Positions 15,720-23,129 of a DNA stretch of 64,000 bases are shown here, piece after piece. This DNA is from Oscillospiraceae bacterium CM (GTDB taxonomy: Bacteria > Bacillota > Clostridia > Oscillospirales > Oscillospiraceae), in assembly GCA_022870705.1 (NCBI GenBank), contig CP072107.1:866501-930500 (forward strand), read 5' to 3'. The position numbers and the translations under genes were made by a program. Under the pieces are notes generated by a model. The model saw only the letters and a program-made list of their open reading frames with translations, was not told the origin of the DNA and did no database searches. Each line of letters begins with the position of its first letter. The first letter of the stretch is position 1.

Positions 15720-16922
15720 TTATAGCGATTTGGCAAAGCGGACGCCAAAGTCAAAGGCTTCCTGGAGCTCCGTTTCAGACGGGACAAAGCGGCAGCGGCA
15801 GCCGTCCTCAAAAACATCAACATTGAGGGATTTCAAATGCGTCGACAGCAGGGGCAGCGCCTCGCCGCTCCAGCCGTACGAGCCAAAAAGGGCGGCACGG
15901 CGACCCTTGCAGTTTGTCCCCTCCAGCATATGAATCAATTCCCAGACAGGCGGCAGGGCGTTTTTATTAATTGTCGGTGAGCCGATGCAAAACGCGTCGG
16001 CCTCGTTAATCGTCTCACACAGGGAGCAAGGGGAGACGTGCACCAGGTCGTACATGCTCACAGCTGCCTCCGGCAAGACATGATTAATTCCCTCGGCAAT
16101 TTTCACGGCCATACGGGCCGTACAGCCATAGGCGCTGCAATAAAAAATCGGAATAACGGGGTGCTCATGCCGCTTCGGGGTGCTCCAGTCGTCATAGGCG
16201 AGCATGGCTTCCTCCAGGAAAACGCCGCGCCGGAGCACAGGGCCGTGACTGGGGCAGACATACTTCACATCAAGTGCCTTGAGCTTATCAAGCCCTTTTT
16301 GGACATAAGGCTTAAACGGGCCGAATATGGCGTCAAAATAGGATTTGAACGTCTGATAGTACGCCTGCTTGTACTGCACCAGCGCGTCCGACATTGTCGG
16401 CTCGCAGAAGTGCGTCCCAAGAAAATCGCAGGTGAAAGCAATCTGATCCTGCTCAAACCAGGTAAACATGGAATCCGGCCAATGGAGAAAGGGCGCGTGG
16501 ATAAATTGCAGCGTTTTGCCACCGCCAATATCAAGCGTTTCCCCATCTCGGACAGCCCGCATGTTGATCATCGGGTCGTTCGTAATAAATGGAAGATAAA
16601 TTTTGCCGGCGGGCGACGTCAGGATTTGAATCTGTGGGGCAATCTTGATCAGGCGCTCAAGAGAGCCAGAATGGTCGGGCTCGTTGTGATTTAAAATAAT
16701 ATAGTCAAGGCTTTTCAAATCGACAAGGCTTTTGACGTTTTCAATATATTCTTCAAAATGGCGGGCGTGTACAGTATCAATCAGGACATTTTTTTCACCT
16801 TTTAATAAATAGGCGTTGTACGATGTGCCGTATTCCGTTTTCATAACAACGTCAAAGACGCGCAATGCGGGGTTCAGCACACCGACAGAGTAAAGACCGT
16901 CCATGAGCTTTATGACACTCAT
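15720..16922 (-). CDS. Flavodiiron protein (FprA family)
   Basis: A 400-aa A-type flavoprotein that reduces O2 to water and/or NO to N2O in anaerobes. The N-terminal metallo-beta-lactamase domain has the diiron motif LNHNEPDHSGSLE near residue 80, HWPDSMFTW, CDFLGTHF and the late histidine in CPSHGPV; the C-terminal flavodoxin domain starts near residue 250 (IPIFYCSAYGCTARMA). No rubredoxin domain is attached, so an external ferredoxin or rubredoxin must donate electrons; a ferredoxin gene is divergently encoded 217 bp away. Start ATG 16922 follows GAGG. A possible promoter with a CsoR-type site in its spacer lies about 150 nt upstream. Confidence 0.95.
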   Translation of the reverse strand: MSVIKLMDGLYSVGVLNPALRVFDVVMKTEYGTSYNAYLLKGEKNVLIDTVHARHFEEYIENVKSLVDLKSLDYIILNHNEPDHSGSLERLIKIAPQIQILTSPAGKIYLPFITNDPMINMRAVRDGETLDIGGGKTLQFIHAPFLHWPDSMFTWFEQDQIAFTCDFLGTHFCEPTMSDALVQYKQAYYQTFKSYFDAIFGPFKPYVQKGLDKLKALDVKYVCPSHGPVLRRGVFLEEAMLAYDDWSTPKRHEHPVIPIFYCSAYGCTARMAVKIAEGINHVLPEAAVSMYDLVHVSPCSLCETINEADAFCIGSPTINKNALPPVWELIHMLEGTNCKGRRAALFGSYGWSGEALPLLSTHLKSLNVDVFEDGCRCRFVPSETELQEAFDFGVRFAKSL

Positions 16923-17065
16923 ATCGATGACCTCGTTTCTAAAGTATTATGTCAATTTTATATGAAGGCGTGATTGGACGCAACAAAAACAATATACAAC
17001 GCTAAAAAAATACAAAAAAGAGCAAAAAAAGTACAAGCATAATGCAAAAAGTTCCGAAAATGATG

Positions 17066-17078
17066 GTGATTTTATCAC
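17066..17078. promoter_or_regulatory. GTGAT-N3-ATCAC palindrome
   Basis: A perfect 13-bp palindrome beside the probable start of a minus-strand transcript for the flavodiiron gene. Related sequences lie upstream of the 819-aa fusion gene and of the hydrogenase operon. Candidate site for a CRP/FNR- or Rex-type regulator; inference only. Confidence 0.45.
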
Positions 17079-17080
17079 GG

Positions 17081-17110
17081 ATAATACCCCCCGGGGGTGG
17101 TATACTTCAA
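17081..17110 (-). promoter_or_regulatory. Possible promoter for flavodiiron gene
   Basis: On the minus strand TTGAAG (17110-17105), 18-nt spacer, TATTAT (17086-17081). The spacer consists of the CsoR-like C/G tract. Confidence 0.5.
17085..17104. promoter_or_regulatory. CsoR/CstR-type operator candidate
   Basis: The sequence TACC CCCCGGGGGT GGTA: a G/C tract with TACC/GGTA arms in AT-rich surroundings. This is the typical shape of operators for CsoR/RcnR/CstR repressors. It lies between the flavodiiron and ferredoxin genes, just upstream of a TATACT (17101-17106) for the plus strand. No CsoR-family gene is in the window. Confidence 0.5.
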
Positions 17111-17138
17111 ACATCATTTGGAATTGAGGTGTGATGAA

Positions 17139-17363
17139 ATGCTCCAAAAAACAATCAGTAACAGCGGTGGAACGGATACCCCAACGCTGACCATCAATAA
17201 AAAACGCTGCCCACAGAATCATCCGTGCCCGTCCGTCCGGGTCTGTCCTGTCGGCGCGCTACATCAGAAAGGGTTTGACGCCCCCATCGTCGACGAAAAA
17301 AGCTGTATCAGCTGCGGTAAATGCGTCAAATTCTGCCCGATGCGCGCCATTGCCTTCGCATAA
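17139..17363 (+). CDS. Small ferredoxin-like 4Fe-4S protein
   Basis: A 74-aa protein. The C-terminal half has a standard cluster motif CISCGKCVKFCP; the first motif is non-standard, CPQNHPCPSVRVCP, with C-X5-C-X5-C spacing instead of C-X2-C-X2-C. This CPQNHxCP type is recurrent in small clostridial iron-sulfur proteins. It probably carries electrons, perhaps to the divergent flavodiiron protein; that link is inferred from proximity. The ATG at 17139 is preferred over the frame start at 17097, which would include the promoter region; GAGGTG lies upstream. Confidence 0.82.
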   Translation: MLQKTISNSGGTDTPTLTINKKRCPQNHPCPSVRVCPVGALHQKGFDAPIVDEKSCISCGKCVKFCPMRAIAFA

Positions 17364-17397
17364 TAGCGTCGGTTTATATCCCGTTAAATATGTCAGC

Positions 17398-17428
17398 AAA
17401 ACCCGCATTCATCATGAATGCGGGTTTT
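17398..17428. terminator. Bidirectional terminator
   Basis: A perfect 15-bp inverted repeat (17398-17412 with 17414-17428) bounded by A4 and T4 between the convergent ferredoxin and DUF1638 genes. Confidence 0.9.
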
Positions 17429-17435
17429 GTATGTG

Positions 17436-18089
17436 TTAAGCATGCAGACTGGCTAAGGTAATTTCCGTTTGCGGGGCAACGGTGACGAAACGGCTTGAAT
17501 CCCATGGGCCGGTGAGAAGCGCGGTGATGTAAGAAAAAGAGGCCGAAATAACCTTTTTTTCAAGCTCCAAAGCGGCTGCTATTTCATCTGTTATCGCGTG
17601 AATGGAGGCCACATCGTAACCACCCGTATCCAAAATACCGAGATACTTATAGTTACCCAGCATGGCGGAGAAAATGCGTTTGCCAGAGGCGATGCCGTAC
17701 TTATTGACGGCGTACTGATACTCCGCCCAGATGTTGCGTTCACCCTCAAGGGAGCCTTTCGTCAGAAAATAGGTGCGTTCCAGCTTCCTTTTGGCCTCGG
17801 ATGAACCGAGGAAAACAGCGATACAATCGTCAGCGCGCGGCAGAACGAGTTCAAAGCTGCCTGTTTTCAAGCCGACGACGGCGTTGCCGCAGAAGCCGAA
17901 GATCAGCAAGACTCGGTCCACATCATGAAGCCCGTCAAGCGTTTTTTGGAGCTCAAGGCGCAGCTTATCGGGAAAGTTATGCAGGCCGGATTCGAGCCAT
18001 ATGATCGGCTGTGAAAAACCGAGTGTGTCAAAAGCCGCCTCAAGCTCATGGTGGAACGACCGGCAGGCGATAATCATCGTTTTGCCCAA
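17436..18089 (-). CDS. DUF1638 family protein
   Basis: A 217-aa soluble protein of the DUF1638 family (MIIACRSFHHELEA at the start, RVLLIFGFCGNAVVGL and a conserved LPRADDCIAVFLGS segment). DUF1638 genes are often found near corrinoid methyltransferase systems, and one such operon starts about 1.5 kb away, but the function is unknown. The start is taken as TTG 18089 with GAGG five bases upstream; ATG 18077 is the alternative. It follows the antiporter gene by 38 nt on the same strand and probably shares its transcript. Confidence 0.82.
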   Translation of the reverse strand: MGKTMIIACRSFHHELEAAFDTLGFSQPIIWLESGLHNFPDKLRLELQKTLDGLHDVDRVLLIFGFCGNAVVGLKTGSFELVLPRADDCIAVFLGSSEAKRKLERTYFLTKGSLEGERNIWAEYQYAVNKYGIASGKRIFSAMLGNYKYLGILDTGGYDVASIHAITDEIAAALELEKKVISASFSYITALLTGPWDSSRFVTVAPQTEITLASLHA

Positions 18090-18127
18090 ATTGACCTCAC
18101 AACTTCAAAGACTGAAAGAACGTTTTC

Positions 18128-19351
18128 TTAGATTTGAATGTTTTCAAGAATCTTCAGATCGATGTCCTTTTTACCATACAGCTTGAGGGAGACGATTGGC
18201 GAGATGAGGCATGTAACAATGGCGATGATGATAAAGGATGAATATGTGCTCATCGTGATGAAACCGCCGGATAAAGCTATTTGTGAAATGGCGACGATTA
18301 AGCTTAAGCGGGAAGACAGCATAAAGCCCGCTGACAATGATTTTTTGAGTCTGTATTCTCTATTTAGAACGATAACGGATGGCAGCAGCTTGACAAGGTA
18401 GACGATGATAATGAAGAGTGGCAGGAGCAGCAGGGTATCCGGGGAAAAGACAGAGCTTAACTGGAAGCGGACGCCGATCATGATAAAGAAGATCGGTATT
18501 AAGAAACCATAACCGATTGAGTCGAGCTTTGTGCTGAGCTCCTGATGCTCGGTTCTGTCCTTGAAAAGCAGAGAGAAGAGCATGCCGGCCATGAAAGCGC
18601 CAATAATGACTTCAAGACCGATGGTCTCGGATAGGATGGCAAACAGGAACAAAACGGCAAGCGTAATGCGTACCTCAAGATGCGTTACCTTGTGAATGGC
18701 TTTGTCAAAGTCAACACGCTTGAAGAGCTTCAGGACAAAGTAGAGAACGATGAACGCGACGATCAGCAGAAGGGATAGCAGCAGGCCGAAGTTCCTTTCG
18801 CCTTTGATAAAGTAGAGAACGATCGGCAGAAGAAACAGTGTGGAAAAATCGGCAACAAGAGAAGCAACCAATAGTGTTTGGCCGAATTTGTTCTTGATAA
18901 TGCCGTTTTCCTTCAGAACGGAAACAACAATGCCAAGCGATGTTGTTGAGAAAATGAGCGTCAGCAGTAAAAAGTCTTTGACGAGCCCGAGGAAATACAA
19001 GCCTAGAGCAAAAGCAGCTGAAAACACAAGCGTTAAACTCATAATCATAAGCGCCTTTTTCAGCGGTGTAGCCGACTGATCAGATATGTTTTTGCTGCGC
19101 TTAAGCAGATTGAAGTTGACTTCATAGCCGCTTAAAAACATCAAGAACACGAATCCGAAGGATGCCAGGAAGTCGACAATATTACTGTGACCTATGATTT
19201 TTAATCCGCTGTCACCAATGATGATGCCGGCTATAATCTGAACAATAATCTCCGGAATCGAGATGACTTTGATTTTGCTGACAATGATCGGGGAAAGGAC
19301 GGCGATGACAAAAACGATCGCAAGGGAAAAATAATTGACTTCGAGATGCAC
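18128..19351 (-). CDS. CPA2-type cation:proton antiporter
   Basis: A membrane protein of about 407 aa with a Na+/H+ exchanger fold of about 12 helices (IPEIIVQIIAGIIIGDSGL, FGFVFLMFLSGYEVNF, EVIIGAFMAGMLFSLL). It lacks the C-terminal RCK/TrkA-N domain found in KefB/KefC, so it is a bare membrane domain. The ion is unknown, probably Na+ or K+. The start is GTG 19351, eight bases after GGAG; GTG 19360 is in frame but overlaps the ribosome site. Upstream 19352-19618 is AT-rich and shows no gene or confident promoter. Confidence 0.88.
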   Translation of the reverse strand: MHLEVNYFSLAIVFVIAVLSPIIVSKIKVISIPEIIVQIIAGIIIGDSGLKIIGHSNIVDFLASFGFVFLMFLSGYEVNFNLLKRSKNISDQSATPLKKALMIMSLTLVFSAAFALGLYFLGLVKDFLLLTLIFSTTSLGIVVSVLKENGIIKNKFGQTLLVASLVADFSTLFLLPIVLYFIKGERNFGLLLSLLLIVAFIVLYFVLKLFKRVDFDKAIHKVTHLEVRITLAVLFLFAILSETIGLEVIIGAFMAGMLFSLLFKDRTEHQELSTKLDSIGYGFLIPIFFIMIGVRFQLSSVFSPDTLLLLPLFIIIVYLVKLLPSVIVLNREYRLKKSLSAGFMLSSRLSLIVAISQIALSGGFITMSTYSSFIIIAIVTCLISPIVSLKLYGKKDIDLKILENIQI

Positions 19352-19618
19352 TGATATCACTCCAAAAACTAAGTAGTTGTTAAATCTTTATTAATAGTCT
19401 ATATCATTAGGTTTTGCATGTCAACGAACGAGACCGGATAAATCCATAAAGATTAAAACATTAAACAAATTAATTTCGTTGGTATTGCTAGAATTATAAT
19501 AAAATTGACGTTTGCATTTTAGGCGATAAAGATTTATAATAAAATTGTTAAGTATTTTAAAAAATAAATATGGGAAATAATGATATTTGCTGCAGAATAA
19601 TACTGAACATCGCATAAT

Positions 19619-19649
19619 AAAAGAGATACGGTAAACCCGTATCTCTTTT
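19619..19649. terminator. Terminator of the methyl-transfer operon
   Basis: A 13-bp stem (19619-19631 with 19637-19649) with A/T flanks, 17 nt beyond the minus-strand operon's last stop. Confidence 0.88.
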
Positions 19650-19665
19650 TGGTTTGCGAAATAGC

Positions 19666-20481
19666 TTATTTGCCTTCGACTTTGATGGGGCCAATCTCGT
19701 TCTTACGGTATGCGTTTGTAAACTTTCTGCACAGGCGGTCGCGGCCGAGCAGCGTCTCCGTCACGAGCATCGAGGTGTACAGATCGCGGTTGCAGGGATC
19801 CATAACAGCAGAGTCCAGACCGATGTAAGCGGCCAGGGCATAGAAGTGCTGGTTGAGGATCTTGCGCAGCGGCATGCCAAAGGAGATGTTGCTGATCGCA
19901 GCCGTGATCTTGATCGTCGGATACATCGCCTTGACTTCCTTGACTGTCTCCGCAAAGTTTATTACGGAGTTGTTGTCTGCGGAAATGGCGGTGATCAGGG
20001 GATCAATGTGGATGCGGTCCGGCGTGATGTCATACTTGGCAGCTGTTTCAACAACATACTTTGTGATGGCAACACGGCCCTTCGAGTCGTTCGGGATACC
20101 GTTATCGTCCGTTGTCTGGGCAATAACCTGCCACTCGGTGCCCTTGATGAGCGGGAAGATGATATTGCACTTGCCGCCTTCCTGAGCAACGCAGTTGATG
20201 AGGCCCGGTCTCTTGATATAGGGGATAACCTTTTCAAGAGCCTTGATGTTCGGGCTGTCGATGCAAATCGGGGTGTCAACCGTATCCTGGACAACATCAA
20301 TCATCCACTTTAAGGTTTCGACTTCGATTTCAGGGGATGTGCTGGCGCAAACGTCAAGGAAGTGTGCACCGGCGTCGGCCTGCTTCTTGGCAAGATCGCG
20401 GAGCGTCTGCTCGTCGCGTGCCAGGATGGCCTTTTTCATGCTGGGGATGGTACCGTTGAGTTTTTCACCAATAATGATCAT
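19666..20481 (-). CDS. Methylcorrinoid:tetrahydrofolate methyltransferase (MT II)
   Basis: A 271-aa TIM-barrel protein of the pterin-binding/dihydropteroate-synthase-like family. It starts MIIIGEKLNGTIPSMKKAI and shows ADAGAHFLDVCAST, PICIDSPNIKALE, DRIHIDPLI and AAISNISFGMP, the pattern of methyl-THF methyltransferases such as MtgA and the acetogen demethylase MT II. It would take the methyl group from the adjacent corrinoid protein to tetrahydrofolate. The ATG at 20481 follows GAGG; the longer frame runs into the upstream gene. It is the last gene of the operon, separated from the corrinoid gene by a perfect hairpin. Confidence 0.9.
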   Translation of the reverse strand: MIIIGEKLNGTIPSMKKAILARDEQTLRDLAKKQADAGAHFLDVCASTSPEIEVETLKWMIDVVQDTVDTPICIDSPNIKALEKVIPYIKRPGLINCVAQEGGKCNIIFPLIKGTEWQVIAQTTDDNGIPNDSKGRVAITKYVVETAAKYDITPDRIHIDPLITAISADNNSVINFAETVKEVKAMYPTIKITAAISNISFGMPLRKILNQHFYALAAYIGLDSAVMDPCNRDLYTSMLVTETLLGRDRLCRKFTNAYRKNEIGPIKVEGK

Positions 20482-20522
20482 TTTAGTAACCTCGTCCTTT
20501 TTATTGCAGTTTAAATATAATC

Positions 20523-20546
20523 TTCCGCCCGCGTGAGCGGGCGGAA
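20523..20546 (-). other. Intercistronic hairpin between corrinoid protein and MT II genes
   Basis: A perfect 10-bp GC stem with a four-base loop (20523-20532 with 20537-20546), without a T-run. It probably stabilises the upstream message or attenuates, giving more corrinoid protein than MT II. Confidence 0.65.
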
Positions 20547-20564
20547 CATTAACATTATAAATAA

Positions 20565-21209
20565 TTACTTGCCTTTGACCCAGTCGAGGCAGACCTGAAC
20601 GGTCTTCGCCGCGTTCGTGGACCAAGCGTCGGCGCCGGTGACAATCATGGCGTCTTCGCTGGCGCAAGCGCCGCCGATTGTGACCTTAACGCTGTCTCTC
20701 AGGCCGGCAGCCTTGAGACCGTCGATGGTGTCTTTCATGGAGTCGATAGCCAGTGTCAGAACGCCGCTGAGGCCAACGATGTCCGGCTTCACTTCCTTAA
20801 CCTTGTCCACAAAAGCGCTGACAGGCTGGTCGATGCCGAGGTCATAAACTTCGAAGCCGGCGGCTTCGGCCGTGCTTCTGAAGATGTTCTTGCCAATGTC
20901 GTGCAGGTCGTCATGGACAGTGCCAAGGACAATCACGCCGACCTTCTTTGTGCTCTCGCCGCCGATGATCGGCTTGAGAACGTTGACAGCGCCTGTGAGG
21001 AGCTCGCCGGCGAAGATCAGGTCGCCGACAAAGTATTCGCCTTTTTCAAAGAGGCCGCCGACGATGCCCATGCCGTCCTGGCAGGCGGCGATGGCTTCCT
21101 GAGCCTGCGCTTCTGTGGGGTTCGTGCCGACGAATTCCGTCAGCATGGCGACGACTTTCTCTTCCTCAAGAGCGCCGACGGCTTCGGTGAGTGCTTTTAA
21201 ATCCAACAT
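20565..21209 (-). CDS. Corrinoid protein of a methyltransferase system
   Basis: A 214-aa protein with an N-terminal helical cap (residues 1-85, pattern of the B12-binding-2 domain) and a B12-binding Rossmann domain. The cobalt-ligating motif DxHxxG is present as DLHDIG at residues 101-106 (His103), followed by GLSGVLTLAIDSMK and TIGGACAS. It carries the methyl group between MT I (upstream gene) and MT II (downstream gene). Start ATG 21209 follows GGAGG. Length and layout match MtaC/MtbC/MtgC-type proteins. Confidence 0.95.
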   Translation of the reverse strand: MLDLKALTEAVGALEEEKVVAMLTEFVGTNPTEAQAQEAIAACQDGMGIVGGLFEKGEYFVGDLIFAGELLTGAVNVLKPIIGGESTKKVGVIVLGTVHDDLHDIGKNIFRSTAEAAGFEVYDLGIDQPVSAFVDKVKEVKPDIVGLSGVLTLAIDSMKDTIDGLKAAGLRDSVKVTIGGACASEDAMIVTGADAWSTNAAKTVQVCLDWVKGK

Positions 21210-21276
21210 AAAATAAACCTCCAGTTATATATAGTTACTAATTATCTTGAAAAAATAATCAAGTGTAACAATAAGA

Positions 21277-22539
21277 TTAATACGCGCCGTATTTGTGGAC
21301 AGCTTCGGTCATTGCAACAATGTTCTCGACCTTCGCCGGGCCAATCGCGTTGAAGGGCAGCGTCCAGATAAAGCCGCGGCAGGATTTCATTTCGTCCAGG
21401 ATTTCCTTGACGCGCGCGTCGACTTCTTCCGGTGTACCGCCGATTAAGAGGGCCGGTGAGCAGCCGCCGCCGATGCACATGTGGTTGCCGATAACTTCCT
21501 TGGCCTTCGTGAGATTCGTTCTGTCCATCCAGGCGATCGCTTTGCCTTCCGGCAGCTCCAGCAGCGTATCGAGCAGGTGGTCGTGGTTGCCCTGCAGCGA
21601 GAGCAGCGGGGTGTAATCGTCCTTGATGAGCTCTTCGACGATCCATTTGAGGTACGGCCAGTGGAATTCTTTGAACTCTCTCTTGGAGAGGAAGCTGTTG
21701 TACCACACCGGGAAGAAGACGCGGCGTGAGCCGGTCAGCTGGTAGGAGAGGTCGCCGGTCATCTTGCCGACAGCAAGGAGAACGGGCGCCAGAGCTTCGC
21801 AGACCTTCTTAACCTTCGCCGGGACACGATGCACGTCCATAATGACCTTGTCGAAGTCATGCAGGAAGGCGCCAAGCGCATCCAGCGGGTTCGGGCAGGC
21901 GGAGAAGAAGTACGGCGGTGTTGTGCCGACAGTTTTCATTTCCTGCGTATATTTGACAGCGCCTTCCAGTGCCGGGCCCAACTTCATGCCGAAGTTGATG
22001 AGGGCGGTTGTCGCTTCGCCGCTGCCGGGCTTGGACAGCGCGCCATACGCTCTCGGAACGATCTTCTCATTGATGAAGCCGAACGGATCGGCAAGCAGAT
22101 CGTCATATTCTTCAGCGCTCATCAGCGTATCTTTAATCTTGAACTGAGACTCGTTGTTGACAGAAATTTCTCTGCCGGGATGCGAAGAATAATGATCCTT
22201 GAGGATATCGTGTGCAAAACCGCCGCCGGCGATGGAAGCAAGCGCGACATTGATAGCCGTCGGAGCATCTGTACCGGCAAGGGCGAGGCCAAGCGTTACG
22301 GTTTCAAAAGTGCGGATAATACCGGCTGCGTCCCAGTTAAAGTCACGAGCGAACTTTGTCGAGGCGGCAATGAACTTTTCCTGATCGTAGAACATTTCCT
22401 CGTAAGTAAGACCCGAATACTTCGCGGGGAAGTAAAGCGTGTTGACACCGATCGGCACACGGTCAACCTTCTTCAACTTTGCGGCGTTGTCCATTCTCTG
22501 GAGTTTTTCTTCGTAGCTGCTAGCACCAATATTTATCAT
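21277..22539 (-). CDS. Corrinoid-dependent methyltransferase, uroporphyrinogen decarboxylase family (MT I)
   Basis: A 420-aa protein of the URO-D/MtaA superfamily. The late region GNHMCIGGGCSP supplies a His-x-Cys pair with a further Cys, the zinc-ligand arrangement of methylcobamide methyltransferases. In this operon it most likely demethylates a substrate and loads the corrinoid protein; methoxylated aromatics, as in acetogen O-demethylases, are a plausible but unproven substrate. There is no in-frame UAG, so it is not a pyrrolysine methylamine enzyme. It is the first gene after a long leader. Start ATG 22539 follows GAGGGATATTT. Confidence 0.85.
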   Translation of the reverse strand: MINIGASSYEEKLQRMDNAAKLKKVDRVPIGVNTLYFPAKYSGLTYEEMFYDQEKFIAASTKFARDFNWDAAGIIRTFETVTLGLALAGTDAPTAINVALASIAGGGFAHDILKDHYSSHPGREISVNNESQFKIKDTLMSAEEYDDLLADPFGFINEKIVPRAYGALSKPGSGEATTALINFGMKLGPALEGAVKYTQEMKTVGTTPPYFFSACPNPLDALGAFLHDFDKVIMDVHRVPAKVKKVCEALAPVLLAVGKMTGDLSYQLTGSRRVFFPVWYNSFLSKREFKEFHWPYLKWIVEELIKDDYTPLLSLQGNHDHLLDTLLELPEGKAIAWMDRTNLTKAKEVIGNHMCIGGGCSPALLIGGTPEEVDARVKEILDEMKSCRGFIWTLPFNAIGPAKVENIVAMTEAVHKYGAY

Positions 22540-22770
22540 AAATATCCCTCATTTCTACAAATTCATATGATAACACAGAAAAAACTCGCCTAGGGCGCTT
22601 GTCGATAAATATTCACGGAATATTCATCAGGGATCGATGTGACAGATGTTACATAAGTAATACAGTTGGTCAATTCGATGTCACTGCTTCACTAAGGAGG
22701 GATGGCCAGATCACGACACTTATGTAACGCATCGTACATAGAATCATCCTTTCACTATTAGTAAATGATC
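22540..22770 (-). promoter_or_regulatory. Structured 5' leader of the methyl-transfer operon
   Basis: About 230 nt between the likely transcription start and MT I. It contains an inverted repeat of 14-16 bases (22718-22733 with 22645-22658) about 60 nt apart, a 15-codon frame with AAAGGA upstream (22739-22692, beginning MYDALHKC) that overlaps the first arm, and a weak GC hairpin followed by T6 (22600-22579). I do not recognise it as cobalamin, THF or another named riboswitch. The upstream gap 22806-22925 shows nothing else. Confidence 0.5.
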
Positions 22771-22776
22771 ATCAAT

Positions 22777-22805
22777 ATGCTATATCATATTGGAGTCTAT
22801 GTCAA
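22777..22805 (-). promoter_or_regulatory. Sigma-A promoter of the methyl-transfer operon
   Basis: On the minus strand TTGACA (22805-22800), 17-nt spacer, TAGCAT (22782-22777). Confidence 0.7.
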
Positions 22806-22925
22806 TATTCAGAAAAGTATAATATTGATGCCGAATTTATGTGAATATGCATATAAAAAAGCGCTCAATATCGTCTAAATTACAAAAAAATAACTTTCGG
22901 TACTATAAAGAGTAAAAGCGCGTAG

Positions 22926-23129
22926 CTATCCGACAATGAGGTCGGATTCAGCCAATTCCAGATACTTTTCGATCAGCGCAAGCGCCGAACAGTTGGGGCC
23001 TGCCGCAGCGCGGGCATTTTGTAAAACGTCCTCATCCATGAAGTCTATGATGTTTTCAAAACCGACGGCCTCCAACGCCTGCTGCGGTGTTACATACCGG
23101 TGGCCATTTTGAATTTTGATTTGCTTCAT
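22926..23129 (-). CDS. Small hypothetical protein coupled to ADP-ribosylglycohydrolase
   Basis: A 67-aa acidic protein (starts MKQIKIQNGHRYVTPQQAL). It begins with a beta-hairpin-like stretch and continues as predicted helices; no family recognised, no membrane segment and one cysteine. The ATG at 23129 overlaps the stop of the preceding ADP-ribosylglycohydrolase gene as ATGA, so translation is coupled and the two products probably act together or in proportion. The longer frame to 23183 is excluded by that coupling. Confidence 0.7.
   Translation of the reverse strand: MKQIKIQNGHRYVTPQQALEAVGFENIIDFMDEDVLQNARAAAGPNCSALALIEKYLELAESDLIVG

Noticed and set aside
21277-22539. Pyrrolysine-containing methylamine methyltransferase
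   Set aside because: The gene is URO-D type with no in-frame UAG; MttB/MtbB/MtmB homology is absent.
22540-22770. Cobalamin or THF riboswitch
   Set aside because: The conserved core words of those riboswitches were not found; only an unassigned inverted repeat is visible.
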